The position numbers and the translations under genes were made by a program. This document shows positions 24,928 through 36,286 of a DNA stretch of 64,000 nt, in pieces. The notes under the pieces are model-generated. The model was not told where the DNA came from. It did no database searches and saw only the letters and a program-made list of their open reading frames with translations. Positions within the stretch are counted from its first letter, which is position 1. Each line of letters begins with the position of its first letter. Origin of the DNA: Acetobacterium woodii DSM 1030 (GTDB taxonomy: Bacteria; Bacillota; Clostridia; Eubacteriales; Eubacteriaceae); contig NC_016894.1 of the NCBI RefSeq assembly GCF_000247605.1, positions 2,159,732 to 2,223,731 on the forward strand, read 5' to 3'.

Positions 24928-25917
24928 ATGCAAACACATGACTACACCGGATTGGAGTTATCGACGACGATCTTAATCAAGGCCGCGATCAAACGGGCGA
25001 TTGACGTTGAGATTCTGGATCGTGAAGATAATTTTATCCGACTCAAAAAAGGAAATAAAATTGAATATATAAAACAGGCAACCAAAACATCGGTTGATCC
25101 GTATATCGTTCCGTTAATTATGGAAAACAAAGAGGTAACCAAGTTGATTCTAAGGGAAAATGACATTAACGTACCAGCGGGGATCAAAATAAAAACCGTT
25201 GCGGAAGCCTTGGAAAATTGTCACCAGTTTCAAGGCAAAGATATCGTGGTCAAACCCAATTCCACCAATTTTGGGATGGGGATTGTGATTCTTAAGGAAA
25301 TGCAATGCGAAAAAAATTACCGCTCAGCACTGGAAACGGCCTTTAAACACGATTCCGCTGTCCTCATTGAAGAATTCATCTTTGGCAAAGAGTATCGTTT
25401 TCTGATTATCGGGGATCAGGTGGCCGCGATTTTGCATCGGGTTCCGGCCAATGTCATTGGTGATGGGGTGCGTTCGATTGCCGAACTGGTGGCTGAAAAA
25501 AATAAAAATCCGCTCCGCGGCAGCGGTTATGTGACGCCACTCGAAAAGTTAAAACTCAAACAACCGGAAATAGATTATCTTAAAGACCAGAAAAAAACCA
25601 TCGATACTGTCCCCAACAAAGGGGAAACCGTCTACCTGCGGGAAAACTCCAACATCAGCACCGGTGGCGACAGCATTGACTTTACCGACGATATTCGGGA
25701 TGAATATAAACAAATTGCGGTGCTGGCGGCCAAAGCTGTCGGAGCTAAAATATGTGGCGTCGATATGATTATTACCGACATCCATCACCAACCAAACACC
25801 AGCAATTATGGCATTATCGAACTTAACTTTAATCCAGCACTGCATATCCACAACTACCCGTATCAGGGCGAAAACCGCCATGTCGAGGAAAAAGTGCTGG
25901 ATTTATTAGGGTTTTAG
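24928..25917 (+). CDS. Stand-alone GshF-like ATP-grasp ligase domain
   Basis: 329 residues resembling the C-terminal glutathione-synthetase half of GshF and the ATP-grasp part of cyanophycin synthetase: KDIVVKPNSTNFGMGI, VLIEEFIFGKEYRFLIIGD, HRVPANVIGDG, TGGDSIDFTD, CGVDMIITDI and IELNFNPALHIHNYP, with the Mg-binding acidic residues. The glutamate-cysteine ligase half is absent here and no partner is near. It may ligate an amino acid to a peptide or thiol (inference). GGGAGG lies 8-13 bases before the ATG. Confidence 0.85.
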   Translation: MQTHDYTGLELSTTILIKAAIKRAIDVEILDREDNFIRLKKGNKIEYIKQATKTSVDPYIVPLIMENKEVTKLILRENDINVPAGIKIKTVAEALENCHQFQGKDIVVKPNSTNFGMGIVILKEMQCEKNYRSALETAFKHDSAVLIEEFIFGKEYRFLIIGDQVAAILHRVPANVIGDGVRSIAELVAEKNKNPLRGSGYVTPLEKLKLKQPEIDYLKDQKKTIDTVPNKGETVYLRENSNISTGGDSIDFTDDIRDEYKQIAVLAAKAVGAKICGVDMIITDIHHQPNTSNYGIIELNFNPALHIHNYPYQGENRHVEEKVLDLLGF

Positions 25918-25992
25918 TAAAAATAACGCCGCCTTTGCGATGGCACGCTGTCGCTAGCATGAACGCCCGGTGGCTAGACGGATCATGCCGAA

Positions 25993-26049
25993 ATGGTTGC
26001 CGTGCTGAGACTGGAAGGGATTCGGATTAAACTTGTGAAAAATAATTAA
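25993..26049 (+). other. Possible gene fragment (18 codons) in a GC-rich gap
   Basis: In the 148-base gap between convergent genes, which is GC-richer than its surroundings, one frame reads plausible protein (EMVAVLRLEGIRIKLVKNN) to a TAA. A stop lies 18 bases upstream of the ATG and there is no ribosome site. Probably the remains of a lost gene; very uncertain. Confidence 0.2.
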
Positions 26050-26065
26050 AATCGTCGGATTATGA

Positions 26066-28234
26066 TCAGTTCAGTTCCAGATAGGCTCCTTCTTCAGTGT
26101 TATTGGAATAACTACTAGCATAAGTGCCCTTCGGCACCACTTCAATCTGAATGGCTTCCAGGCGGTAGCCGTAGCCGGAGGTGCCGGCCATTTCGCCATT
26201 TTTTCCCCAGCCCATCCAGCCGAAATTCTGGGCGTGAACCCGGTAATAAACATCAAACATATCAGCATCGTTCCCGGTCAGTCCAATCTCGATGGCTTCC
26301 AATCGCAGGCCATAGCCGGAGGTGCCGCTGAGTTCGCCATCATAACACCAATACTGCCAGCCCACATTCTGAACATGGGTGCTGTAGGCGATCCCGAGGT
26401 CGTAACCCGGAGCATCCACCTTGATCTGGATGGCTTCCAGCCGATAACCCAGACCGGAAGTACCGCTGACTTCACCATTACTTTTGGTTTCCTGCCAACC
26501 GACATTTTGAACATGGGTACGGTAATAACAATTGACCGTCGGATCGACAGGGTCTTTGGCGTTTTTAATTTGCACCGTATAGCTGGTCGTCTTGCCGCCA
26601 ACAGTAATGGTTAACACCTGACTGCTATTAGCCTGGGAACTATTAAACCCGGTAATGTTGGCGGCGGTAACGGTTTCGACACGGGTACTGCCATCACTAT
26701 AGCTGCCGGTGACTTGCAATCCGGTCAGATCCAGAGCATCTCCGATCTGATAAATTAGTTTATCGGCGGGATGGGTAATCGCGATGCCTGAAAGGGTGAC
26801 ACTTTGAACCCCGGTGAAAGCTTTGATACAAACATTGGCATCATCATAATAGCCGACATCATACCAATAGTTGGTGCCGTCGGCACTGAGATAACTTTGC
26901 CCGGCATAGGCACTGGCATCACTACTGTATCCAGCGATGGGGCTTTCCACCGGGACCGGATAATCGGTCTGGGGAGTAGTATATTTGATCACCACCGCAA
27001 AATTTTCGGAAGCTGTCAGATTGATCGGAGTATTTAGATCGACTGTGTAGTATCCTTCATTGGCAAAGCTGGTACTTTGGGTTGACCGTAATTGACCACT
27101 ACTGGGATTGCCAGCGGAAACATTAGTATAAATTTGTATTTCGGCCGTCGTATTGGGACTCAGAGAGTAGGTACTGATGGCTGTCAGGTTTTCGCTGGCT
27201 GTCGCCGTAAAGATATTGGCTCCCCAAGAAGAATGGTCACCGGTGTCATAACCGCGAGCTGAGGTATTACCTAAAGGATCAAACTGATAGATCCGGTTGT
27301 AATTGCTGGTCGCTTCAGCATTATGGAAAGCAGCGACATTATTGGCAGCATAGGTGTCATAATAGGAGAGGTAAAAATAGCCGTTGTCACCCCAATCGGT
27401 ACCCCAACTATTTCTGATAATCCATGCTCCGTCACCTGGCGGGGTCGTACTGAATTGACTGCGGTTGTAATTGTCATCCCAACCGACAATCACCACATCA
27501 TGATTGGTAGTGGCAGAACCCGTATAGTAAAGGGCTGAAGTATTGGGATTATAGTAGCTGGGATAATCAAAAGCATCGGCATAGATACTGGTATAAAGGG
27601 CACCACCATCGATGATTGCAGCTTTGATAACAGTGGCGGATTTAGGTAGGTATTCAACCTCCTGAACGTGATAAATGGCGGACAGCCCCGTTTTTTTTGC
27701 GCTGCCATAGGGGTCGCTGATTTCGCTGACGGGGCCACTCCAACGGGCCAGATAGGCAAGAGCCATGGCACTGTTGCCGCCAGCATCGACGCCATAATCA
27801 AAGCCGTTATTCCAACGCAGATTATTTTCGGAAAGATCCACGGCAACTGACGGTCTCAGGGTTGACTCCAACGAACCCAAGCTGGCAAAGGTCCAACAGT
27901 TTCCTAAGCTGCCCTGATCGCGGATGGCATTGAGTCGGCCAGTAGTTCGCAGGTCATAGCTGGATGGAAGGGTAGTCGTAGTCGGCAAGCTGTTCGTTTC
28001 GACACTTTCGACCCGGGCCAGGGGTTCAGGAATATGTCCGAGACCATAACCAGCGGTGGTGGCGGTGGTTATTCCGCCGGAATCCAATTCGGACTGGTAC
28101 TCTAAAAAAGCTGGACTTAACGGAGCGGTTAGGGGTGGGGAATTATCATTCGCCCAGACGCCATAAGGAATGACCATCAGATAAACTAAACTAACGAGAA
28201 CCAGGGCGATTGTGTGTTTGAATCGCTTTTTCAT
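26066..28234 (-). CDS. Secreted papain-family (C1) protease with Ig-like domain and three ChW repeats
   Basis: 722 residues. Signal peptide 1-~29. A C1 peptidase domain from ~90: DQGSLGNCWTFAS (catalytic Cys ~113 with its Gln), NHDVVIVGWDDNY (His) and IIRNSWGTDWGDNGYFYLSYYD (Asn). A lectin-like beta domain follows, then a bacterial Ig-like domain (GLQVTGSYSDGSTRVET). It ends with three clostridial hydrophobic ChW repeats, each about 45 residues with VGW/FGW, GE.(S/A)GTSG and RLEAI. ChW repeats attach proteins to the cell surface, so this is a surface protease. The ATG at 28234 follows AAGGAT; the upstream open frame has no site. Confidence 0.9.
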   Translation of the reverse strand: MKKRFKHTIALVLVSLVYLMVIPYGVWANDNSPPLTAPLSPAFLEYQSELDSGGITTATTAGYGLGHIPEPLARVESVETNSLPTTTTLPSSYDLRTTGRLNAIRDQGSLGNCWTFASLGSLESTLRPSVAVDLSENNLRWNNGFDYGVDAGGNSAMALAYLARWSGPVSEISDPYGSAKKTGLSAIYHVQEVEYLPKSATVIKAAIIDGGALYTSIYADAFDYPSYYNPNTSALYYTGSATTNHDVVIVGWDDNYNRSQFSTTPPGDGAWIIRNSWGTDWGDNGYFYLSYYDTYAANNVAAFHNAEATSNYNRIYQFDPLGNTSARGYDTGDHSSWGANIFTATASENLTAISTYSLSPNTTAEIQIYTNVSAGNPSSGQLRSTQSTSFANEGYYTVDLNTPINLTASENFAVVIKYTTPQTDYPVPVESPIAGYSSDASAYAGQSYLSADGTNYWYDVGYYDDANVCIKAFTGVQSVTLSGIAITHPADKLIYQIGDALDLTGLQVTGSYSDGSTRVETVTAANITGFNSSQANSSQVLTITVGGKTTSYTVQIKNAKDPVDPTVNCYYRTHVQNVGWQETKSNGEVSGTSGLGYRLEAIQIKVDAPGYDLGIAYSTHVQNVGWQYWCYDGELSGTSGYGLRLEAIEIGLTGNDADMFDVYYRVHAQNFGWMGWGKNGEMAGTSGYGYRLEAIQIEVVPKGTYASSYSNNTEEGAYLELN

Positions 28235-28871
28235 TTCATTATCCTTTCGTATTCGGTTGCCAGTCAACAACCAAATGAGAAAACCTGACTTTACCGGAAA
28301 CGTTTGCAGGCAAAAAAATCAGACACTGCTATAAAAACGATATACCAATTAATCTCGCTTTTATTCAAAATGTTGCGTATCTGAATAAAAAAAACAACTT
28401 AAAGTTATGAGGTGTTGATTCGTTTTGAGCAGGTTGGTCAATCAGAAACAACTAAATAAGACGATAACGCAAATATTTTTAGGGAATCAATGGATTTAAT
28501 CTCTACGCTTCAGTGGGATCAAAATTGATGCCCTTAAAATAGTTATGTCATTAATAACATGTTGATATTTTACGAATATAATGTTAATATGAGTACAATT
28601 AAATATTGTAATTAATCTGCTCTTTATTAAATTGAATTTATTAGTAGTATTAGTATTCGTACAGTCGGCAAGGTTAAAAAGATCTGACAACTTTACTCAA
28701 AGCACTAAGATGTTTTAGACCTTGTTTTGTTTTGCCTAAAATGGGTATCCAAGAAAAAATAGCAAGTTAAAGCACTTATTTTGTAATCGCTTTAATTATT
28801 GATAAAATGCTAAAAAAAGTCACGTGACTATAATTTTTTAAAAAAGAAAGTGTTTTCAGGAGGTTCAGGGA
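28235..28871. other. Long intergenic region
   Basis: 637 bases, AT-rich, no convincing gene; a 64-codon minus-strand frame (28496-28690) has no ribosome site. The right end has a 12-bp palindrome next to TATAAT before the receptor gene. Confidence 0.4.
28818..28834 (+). promoter_or_regulatory. Palindrome AGTCACGTGACT overlapping a -10 box
   Basis: A perfect 12-bp palindrome (28818-28829) whose last T begins TATAAT (28829-28834). No good -35 box at 17 bases. It lies 38 bases before the receptor start codon, so it may be an activator or repressor site. Confidence 0.4.
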
Positions 28872-31739
28872 ATGAAATGGTTTTATAACATGAAAATTAC
28901 GGCAAAGCTTTTAGTTGGTTTTATTTTGGTTGCTGTCATTATCGGGATTGTGGGGTATATTGGGATAACAAAAATTAACAAGCTGGATGAATCCGATACC
29001 GAATTGTATGAACATCTAACGGTTCCACTCGCCGAGCTGAGCGACATATCGACAGCCTTTCAGCGAATGCGGGTGAATATCCGTGATATGATTGATGCAA
29101 ACGATGATCAAGCAATTAAAGATTATGCGGATAGAATTGTGACACGTCAGGCAGAAATTGCTAGTCTGGCAAATCAATTTGAACAAACAATTCTTTCCGA
29201 AGAGATGCACACTGCTTTTAAGACGTTTAAAAATACCCAGCAGGATTTTGATACTCAACTTGAGGTAGTTGTTAAGTTGGCCGATCAGAACCAGGATGCT
29301 GAAGCCAGTGCACTATTAGCTGAAACAGGTGCGTTCGGACAAGCTTCTCGGGCGGAACAAAATGCCATCGCCAAATTAGTCGAAATGAAAGTGGCCGATG
29401 CCGAAACGAAAAATAGTACCAATGGCGACCTAACCAAAAGTGCCAATACTGCCATGACTATTGCTATGGTCTGTGGATTTATTATTGCCATCATATTGGG
29501 TCTGTTCCTAAGCATCGTCATCAGTCGACCGCTTAAAAAAACAAAATACATGATCGCGGAGATGCGCCAGGGTCATTTGGGCGAACGCTTAAACATGAAT
29601 ACCCAAGACGAAATTGGCGAAATGGCCATGGCTATGGATGGCTTAGCCGATGATCTTCAAAAACTGGTCATTGGAACCATGAACCAGATCTCTAAGGGCG
29701 ATGTCTCAGCTAACATCGTAATCAGTGATGACCAGGATGAAATTACACCGGCGCTTAAAACAACGATTGAAACGATCCGGGCTTTAATTGACGAAACCGC
29801 TAAACTCTCCCAGGCTGCCGTAACCGGACAATTAACGACCAGAGGTCATGCTGATGCTTTTCAAGGCGGTTTTAGAGAAATCGTTGAAGGTGTCAATGCG
29901 ACCCTCGATGCTTTAGTTGGTTTTATCGATGTGATGCCTTGTCCGGTTATGATTATTGATAATGATTACCGCATTCTTTATTTAAATGATTCCGGAACCC
30001 GAGTTTCGGGACTGACCAAAAAGGAACTAACCGGCAAACCCTGTTACAGTGTATTTAAAACCGCGGATTGCCAGACCGAAAACTGTGCCTGCTCCAAAGC
30101 GATGCGTTTGGGGACTGAAGTCACCAGTGAAACCGATGCCCACCCAAATGGTTTAGATCTTGATATTTCATATACCGGCGTGCCCATTACCGACACTTCA
30201 GGGAATATTATTGGGGCATTGGAAATTATCAAAGACCTCACGGCGATTAAACAAGCAGAACGACGAATGATAAAAATTGCCAACTACCAGCAAAATGAAA
30301 CCCAAAAACTGGTGACCGGGCTAACCAAACTGGCTAATGGAGATACGGATGTCCACATGAAACTTAATAATTGTGATGAAGATACCCAATCAACCCATGA
30401 AACTTTCCAGATTATTGGCAATTCGGTCAACCAATGTGTCGAATCGATTACAGCGTTGGTCGCTGATACCAAAATGTTAGCACAGGCTGGTATTGACGGC
30501 AAACTCGATACCCGCGCCGACGCCAGTAGACATTTGGGCGATTTTGCCCAGATTATTAATGGCGTTAATGCAACCTTGGACGCCGTGGTTGCTCCAGTTC
30601 AAGAAGCATCAACAACCTTGAAAGAACTGGCTCAGGGTAACTTGAATGCACGTATGGTTGGTAATTATCTGGGCGATTATACGCTGATTAAAGATGATAT
30701 GAATCAGACCATTAGTTTTCTCAAACGCTACGTCAGTGAAATCACCCAAACCCTCGAAGAAATCGGCAACGGAAACCTTGACCAGGATATTACCGAAGAC
30801 TATCTGGGCGATTTCCAGGCCATTAAAACTGCCTTGAACGACATCACTAATCGTCTCAGCGATACCATGTCAGATATTAATATTGCTGCTGGTCAGGTAG
30901 AAGTCGGAGCGCAGCAAATCGCTGACGGCGGACAGGCGCTTTCTCAAGGCACAACTGAACAAGCCAGCTCGATTCAAGAACTCAATGCTTCAATTGAAGA
31001 AGTGGCTGGCGAAACCAAGAAAAACGCCATTAAAGCCAATGAAGTCAACGAACTGGCGATGCGGGTTCGTCACAATGCCGAAGTTGGCAATGACCAAATG
31101 AACAAAATGGTTGTAGCGATGGTTGATATTAATGATTCTTCAAAGAATATTTCGAAAATCATCAAGGTTATTGACGATATCGCCTTCCAAACTAACATAC
31201 TAGCCCTTAATGCCGCCGTTGAAGCGGCTCGAGCCGGCCAGCATGGCAAAGGTTTTGCCGTGGTAGCTGAAGAAGTAAGAACGTTGGCAGCCCGCAGTGC
31301 CGAAGCTGCCAAAGAAACAACCGGTCTCATTGAAGGCTCTATTGATAAAGTCGACATTGGCACAAAGATTGCCGATGAAACCGAAGAAAGCTTGAAAGAG
31401 ATCCTCCATGAAATTGAAAAAGTCACCGATCTGGTGGCCAGTATTGCCCGAGCCTCCAATGACCAGGCTTCGGAAATCGCCCAGATCAGCCAAGGAGTCG
31501 AACAGGTATCGGCCGTCGTTCAAACTAACTCGGCCACTGCTGAAGAAAGCGCGGCCGCCAGTGAAGAACTATCCGGTCAGGCGGAAATGCTCAAACAAAT
31601 GGTGAATACCTTTAAGCTCAAGCATGTTAAACCACAAACTAACCAAACCAGCCCGACCATTTTACAGTCCTCAAAAACCGTTCAACCATCGCCAGACGAA
31701 CCAATCATTCATCTAAATGACGACGATGATAAATACTAG
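28872..31739 (+). CDS. Methyl-accepting chemotaxis protein with Cys-rich PAS domain (paralogue 1)
   Basis: 955 residues: two membrane helices (~12-31 and ~194-214) enclose a ~160-residue four-helix-bundle sensor. HAMP and HAMP-like segments follow, then a PAS domain (~355-470) with the cysteine-rich stretch [19 protein letters not shown], further HAMP-like repeats and a full signalling domain with [23 protein letters not shown]. The C-terminus ends in DDDDKY. The ATG follows AGGAGG. The receptor at 33385 has the same length and architecture. The cysteine motif suggests redox, metal or Fe-S sensing (inference). Confidence 0.92.
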   Translation: MKWFYNMKITAKLLVGFILVAVIIGIVGYIGITKINKLDESDTELYEHLTVPLAELSDISTAFQRMRVNIRDMIDANDDQAIKDYADRIVTRQAEIASLANQFEQTILSEEMHTAFKTFKNTQQDFDTQLEVVVKLADQNQDAEASALLAETGAFGQASRAEQNAIAKLVEMKVADAETKNSTNGDLTKSANTAMTIAMVCGFIIAIILGLFLSIVISRPLKKTKYMIAEMRQGHLGERLNMNTQDEIGEMAMAMDGLADDLQKLVIGTMNQISKGDVSANIVISDDQDEITPALKTTIETIRALIDETAKLSQAAVTGQLTTRGHADAFQGGFREIVEGVNATLDALVGFIDVMPCPVMIIDNDYRILYLNDSGTRVSGLTKKELTGKPCYSVFKTADCQTENCACSKAMRLGTEVTSETDAHPNGLDLDISYTGVPITDTSGNIIGALEIIKDLTAIKQAERRMIKIANYQQNETQKLVTGLTKLANGDTDVHMKLNNCDEDTQSTHETFQIIGNSVNQCVESITALVADTKMLAQAGIDGKLDTRADASRHLGDFAQIINGVNATLDAVVAPVQEASTTLKELAQGNLNARMVGNYLGDYTLIKDDMNQTISFLKRYVSEITQTLEEIGNGNLDQDITEDYLGDFQAIKTALNDITNRLSDTMSDINIAAGQVEVGAQQIADGGQALSQGTTEQASSIQELNASIEEVAGETKKNAIKANEVNELAMRVRHNAEVGNDQMNKMVVAMVDINDSSKNISKIIKVIDDIAFQTNILALNAAVEAARAGQHGKGFAVVAEEVRTLAARSAEAAKETTGLIEGSIDKVDIGTKIADETEESLKEILHEIEKVTDLVASIARASNDQASEIAQISQGVEQVSAVVQTNSATAEESAAASEELSGQAEMLKQMVNTFKLKHVKPQTNQTSPTILQSSKTVQPSPDEPIIHLNDDDDKY

Positions 31740-31803
31740 TCAATTAAAAAATATCGCTCATAATCTCCCATCTTAAAAAAAATGGTAACAAAGGCAATTC
31801 TAA

Positions 31804-31812
31804 TGCTATAAT
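31804..31812 (+). promoter_or_regulatory. Extended -10 promoter of the amidohydrolase gene
   Basis: TGCTATAAT, about 90 bases before the start codon; the -35 region is weak. Confidence 0.4.
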
Positions 31813-31902
31813 AGAATTAATCACACCTGATATCAACTCAATTAGATCGCAACTGCATGATAATATGACTTGTATCCGGGCATAAAAAAGGAGATTTTTT
31901 AA

Positions 31903-33138
31903 ATGACTATTTCAATTATTTCGGTAGGTAATTTTTGGGACGGGCTGACAGATACGCCCGTTGGTCCACGAGAAATTCTGATTCAAGACGGCGTGATTCA
32001 GGAAATCGGCAACACTATTCAAGCCCCTGTGGGAACCGAGCGGATCAATCTGTCAGACAAGCTGGTGCTGCCTGGACTGATTGACAGCCATGTTCATATC
32101 ACCTCACGGTTAGAATTAATCAGTGATTTTTGGAGTTGTTCTTCAGTAACAAAAGCTTTTTTTGGTGCCGATGCCCTGAAAATCCACCTGATGAACGGTT
32201 TTACCACCGTGCGGGATTGCGGCGATATGGATGTGACCGGCTACACCATTCAGGATGTAAAACATGCGGTTGATTCCGGCTTAATTGAAGGCGCCCGACT
32301 CATTACCTCGGGTCACATGATTTCACCCCACGGCGGACATATGGATCTGGCTGCCTTGCTTGCACCGTCCTACAGTATTACCCAGAATTGCTTAGCTGAC
32401 GGAGCTGACGAGATCCGTCGCACAGTCAGAGAAGAAATTAAATGGAAAGCCGACTGGATTAAATTTGCTGCCTCTGGTGGTTTTGCGAGTCCGTCAGATG
32501 ATCCGGGTTATGTGGCTTACACTCAGGAAGAAATGAATGCCTTAGTGGAAACTGCTGCTCAACAACACCGCTCGGTAGCGGTCCACGCTATGGGTGACGA
32601 AGCTGTAAAAATGGCGGTAACGGCCGGGGTAAGATCGATTGAGCATGGCAGCATGGCAGCTGCGGAAACCATCAACCTGATCGAGGAAAAAGGCGTTTAT
32701 GTAATCCCGACGCAGTATGCCGTAATCCGCGAAGCACGGTTTTCGGAAGATGATCAATACTGGGCTACCTCCGGTGCAACCCCTTATGCTAGAATAAAAG
32801 TACGTAAATACAAGGATAAACTCCTCGAAACCGCCGCCAACTTTGCTAAAAGTCAAGTCAAATTGGTGTTTGGAACCGATCTGGGACTCCACGACTACAA
32901 CGTCACAGGAGCCAAGGAATTCGGCGAAATGGTGATTAATGGTATTACCCCAGTGCGAGCCCTGAAAGCGGCCACCAGTGTTGCCGCTGAAATGTTAAAG
33001 CGAGACGATTTAGGCGTGCTTGCCCCTGGCAAAACAGCCGATATTATTGCTGTTTCCGGAAATCCTTTTGAAGATATCACTGTAATGGAGCAGGTTGATT
33101 TTGTAATGAAGGCGGGGAAGATTTACAAAATGCTATAA
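31903..33138 (+). CDS. Metal-dependent amidohydrolase (imidazolonepropionase-like)
   Basis: 411 residues, cytoplasmic. The barrel shows DSHVHI (HxH metal site, ~residues 65-70), WIKFAASGG (possible carbamylated-Lys region), AVHAMG and SIEHGS histidines, and FGTDLGLHD (catalytic Asp). The C-terminal strand set GVLAPGKTADIIAVSGNPFEDI is typical of the superfamily. Members cleave cyclic amides, dipeptides or related compounds; the substrate here is unknown. AAGGAG lies 11 bases before the ATG. It stands between the two receptor paralogues and has its own terminator. Confidence 0.9.
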   Translation: MTISIISVGNFWDGLTDTPVGPREILIQDGVIQEIGNTIQAPVGTERINLSDKLVLPGLIDSHVHITSRLELISDFWSCSSVTKAFFGADALKIHLMNGFTTVRDCGDMDVTGYTIQDVKHAVDSGLIEGARLITSGHMISPHGGHMDLAALLAPSYSITQNCLADGADEIRRTVREEIKWKADWIKFAASGGFASPSDDPGYVAYTQEEMNALVETAAQQHRSVAVHAMGDEAVKMAVTAGVRSIEHGSMAAAETINLIEEKGVYVIPTQYAVIREARFSEDDQYWATSGATPYARIKVRKYKDKLLETAANFAKSQVKLVFGTDLGLHDYNVTGAKEFGEMVINGITPVRALKAATSVAAEMLKRDDLGVLAPGKTADIIAVSGNPFEDITVMEQVDFVMKAGKIYKML

Positions 33139-33149
33139 TTCATTACCAT

Positions 33150-33180
33150 AAAGCAGTGAGCCATGAGCCACTGCTTTTTA
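33150..33180 (+). terminator. Terminator after the amidohydrolase gene
   Basis: AAGCAGTG pairs with CACTGCTT around a 10-base loop, followed by a T-rich tract. Confidence 0.78.
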
Positions 33181-33384
33181 TTTTAGAACCTAATTTTTAT
33201 CTCACACATAAGTGTAAACGGAAGAAATTAACTTGATTTTAAACATAATATAGAATAAAATAACAACAATTATCAAACCAAAAGTCGTTTCAATTCCGCA
33301 AAAATATTTAATTTATTAGCTAAGGAAAGAAAGACCACTGGATAATATAAACAAAATATTAATTCAAAGATAGGAGAATTTAGG

Positions 33385-36252
33385 GTGAATTGGTTTAATA
33401 ACATGAAAATCAAAACAAAACTTTTAGCCGGTTTTATACTTGTGACAGCCGTTGTTGCAATTGTTGGGTATCTGGGGATCACCAACATTAAAGAGTTAAA
33501 TGATTCCAGCACGAAACTATACGAAAATGTGACGTTACCGACCTCAGATATCGGAAATATGGGTATCGCTTTTGGGAAGATCAGTATTTACCTCCGGGAT
33601 ATGATTATTGCTAATGATCCTGAAAGTATTCAGGCTAACGCCGATAAAATTGATACCTATCGTGAAGAAATATCAAACACATCGAAGGTCTTTGAACAGC
33701 ATATTCTTGATGATGAAATGTCGCAACTCTATCAGAATTTTCTCAATTCTCATCAATCATATGACAAAGAGTTAGTCTCAGTGATGGCCTTGGCAAAACA
33801 GAATCGGGACGTCGAGGCGCTAGCCCTTATCGCGGATACCGGGTCCGCTGGAATCGCTTCACAAGCGGAACAAGATGCCCTCGAAAAAATTCTCAACATG
33901 ACAATTGAAGATGGACAAGAAGTGTCGACGGCCAATACGATCCAGACAAATAATGTTGTGACAACGATGACGATCATTATGGGGATCGGCGTTCTTTTTG
34001 CGCTGGCTCTCGGTTTTTTCCTCAGTATCGTCATCAGCAGACTACTAAAAAAAGCGGAATATATGATCAAAGAAATCCGTCGGGGACATTTAGGCGAGCG
34101 CCTAAATATGAATAGCCGGGATGAAATCGGCCAAATGGCCATGGCTATGGACAGTTTAGCCGATGATCTGCAGCATGTGGTAATCGCTACGATGAACCAG
34201 ATCTCAGAAGGCGATGTCTCGGCCCAAATTGAAGTCACGGATGACCAGGACGAAATTTCACCGGCGCTGAAAAAGACCATCGAAACCATTCGCGGCCTGA
34301 TTACTGAATCAACCATGTTGTCTCAGGCTGCGGTGGAAGGTCGATTAGACACCAGAGGCAATGCCGACGCTTTTCAGGGTGGTTTTAAAGAAATTGTTAA
34401 TGGTGTGAATCATATGTTAGATTCTTTAGTTGGTTATATTGATGTCATGCCTAATCCTGTTTTTATTACGAGTACCGACTATTCCATGCTCTATTTAAAT
34501 AATTCAGGAGCTGAGATGATCGGGCTTTCTAAAAGCGAAGCGCTGGGGCAACCTTGCTACAAACATTTTAAGACTGCTGATTGCAATACTGAAAACTGTG
34601 CCTGCGCCAAAGCAATGCGTACAAATGAAACAGTGACCAGAGAAACGGACGCTCATCCAAATGGTTTAGATCGGGATATTTCATATACCGGAATGCCCAT
34701 TATTGATTATTCGGGTCAAATCATTGGCGCCATAGAATTTATTACCGATCTTACTGCCATTACCCAAGAAAAACGAAGAATGATAAAGATTGCTGACTAT
34801 CAACAAAATGAAACTCAAAAACTGGTGACCGGGCTTACTAAATTGTCTAACGGGAATACCGATGTTTACATCGAGCTTGACGATTGTGATGAAGATACCA
34901 AATCAACACATGAAACGTTCCAGATTATCAGCGATTCAGTGAACAAATGTGTTGAATCGATTACTGCTTTGGTTGAAGATACCGGAATGCTGGCTCAGGC
35001 GGGGATTGATGGAAAACTGGATACCCGGGCTGATACCAGCAAACACCAGGGTGATTTTGCAAGAATAGTTGATGGCGTTAATGCCACTCTGGATGCCGTC
35101 GTCGCGCCGATTCAGGAAGCCTCAACGACATTGAAAGAACTGGCTCAAGGAAACCTGAACACCGGCATGATCGGGAATTATCAGGGCGATTATACCCTGA
35201 TCAAAGACGATATGAACCAAACCATTGATTTTCTCAAACGTTATGTCAATGAAATCACCTACACCCTCGAAGAAATCGGTCAGGGAAACCTCAATCAGCA
35301 CATCACCGACGACTATCTGGGTGACTTCCAGGCCATCAAAACAGCCCTGAACGATATCACCACGAACATCAGTGCCACGATGTCAGATATTAATATTGCC
35401 GCCGGGCAGGTGGAAATCGGTTCCCATCAAATTTCTGATGGCGGACAGGCGTTGTCTCAAGGTACCACTGAACAAGCCAGTGCCATTCAGGAGTTAACCG
35501 CCTCAATTGAAGAAATTGCTGGTGAAACCAATAAAAATGCTGTCAATGCCAACCAAGCCAACGAACTGGCGATGCGGGTCAGAACCAATGCTGAATTGGG
35601 GAATGCGCAAATGAACAAAATGGTCACTGCCATGATGAACATTAATGAGTCCTCAAAAAGCATTTCCAAGATCATTAAAGTTATTGACGACATCGCTTTC
35701 CAGACCAATATTCTGGCACTTAACGCCGCAGTTGAAGCGGCCCGGGCCGGCCAGCATGGCAAAGGTTTTGCCGTGGTTGCCGAAGAAGTTAGAACCCTTG
35801 CCGCTCGCAGTGCCGAAGCCGCGAAGGAAACAACTGGTCTGATTGAAGGTTCCATTGAAAAGGTGGATACCGGTACTAAAATCGCTGATGACACCGAAGC
35901 AAGCTTGAAAGAAATCTTGCATGAAATAGAGCAAGTTACCGATCTGGTGGGAAGTATTGCCCGAGCCTCCAACGACCAGGCCTCGGAAATCACCCAGATC
36001 ACCAAGGGGATCGAGCAGGTATCGCAGGTGGTTCAAACTAACTCCGCCACGGCTGAAGAAAGTGCTGCCGCCAGCGAAGAGCTGTCGGGACAAGCAGAAA
36101 TGCTCAAACAAATGGTTGATGCCTTTAAGATTAAAGACCTTAAAACACAACAAAGCACCCCTCAAGCAGCGATTTCCACTGTCAAACAATCCAGTAAAGC
36201 TTCACTACCTGAACCAATTATCAATTTAGATGATGAAGTGGATAAATACTAA
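33385..36252 (+). CDS. Methyl-accepting chemotaxis protein with Cys-rich PAS domain (paralogue 2)
   Basis: 955 residues, the same length as the protein at 28872 and alignable along its whole length, with the strongest divergence in the N-terminal sensor (residues ~30-190). The PAS domain again carries the cysteine-rich motif, [19 protein letters not shown], and the tail ends in DDEVDKY. GTG start, preceded by TAGGAG. A tandem duplication around an amidohydrolase gene explains the arrangement. The different outer domains and shared PAS suggest different ligands feeding the same internal redox or metal cue (inference). Confidence 0.92.
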   Translation: MNWFNNMKIKTKLLAGFILVTAVVAIVGYLGITNIKELNDSSTKLYENVTLPTSDIGNMGIAFGKISIYLRDMIIANDPESIQANADKIDTYREEISNTSKVFEQHILDDEMSQLYQNFLNSHQSYDKELVSVMALAKQNRDVEALALIADTGSAGIASQAEQDALEKILNMTIEDGQEVSTANTIQTNNVVTTMTIIMGIGVLFALALGFFLSIVISRLLKKAEYMIKEIRRGHLGERLNMNSRDEIGQMAMAMDSLADDLQHVVIATMNQISEGDVSAQIEVTDDQDEISPALKKTIETIRGLITESTMLSQAAVEGRLDTRGNADAFQGGFKEIVNGVNHMLDSLVGYIDVMPNPVFITSTDYSMLYLNNSGAEMIGLSKSEALGQPCYKHFKTADCNTENCACAKAMRTNETVTRETDAHPNGLDRDISYTGMPIIDYSGQIIGAIEFITDLTAITQEKRRMIKIADYQQNETQKLVTGLTKLSNGNTDVYIELDDCDEDTKSTHETFQIISDSVNKCVESITALVEDTGMLAQAGIDGKLDTRADTSKHQGDFARIVDGVNATLDAVVAPIQEASTTLKELAQGNLNTGMIGNYQGDYTLIKDDMNQTIDFLKRYVNEITYTLEEIGQGNLNQHITDDYLGDFQAIKTALNDITTNISATMSDINIAAGQVEIGSHQISDGGQALSQGTTEQASAIQELTASIEEIAGETNKNAVNANQANELAMRVRTNAELGNAQMNKMVTAMMNINESSKSISKIIKVIDDIAFQTNILALNAAVEAARAGQHGKGFAVVAEEVRTLAARSAEAAKETTGLIEGSIEKVDTGTKIADDTEASLKEILHEIEQVTDLVGSIARASNDQASEITQITKGIEQVSQVVQTNSATAEESAAASEELSGQAEMLKQMVDAFKIKDLKTQQSTPQAAISTVKQSSKASLPEPIINLDDEVDKY

Positions 36253-36286
36253 CTTTAATGCTAACCAAAACTAATCAAGATCAAAT

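Noticed and set aside
26234-26614. 126-codon plus-strand frame opposite the ChW repeats
   Set aside because: Shadow of the repeated ChW coding sequence; its periodic residues follow those repeats.
28496-28690. 64-codon minus-strand frame in the long gap
   Set aside because: No ribosome site; low-complexity Asn/Ile-rich translation as expected of AT-rich noncoding DNA.
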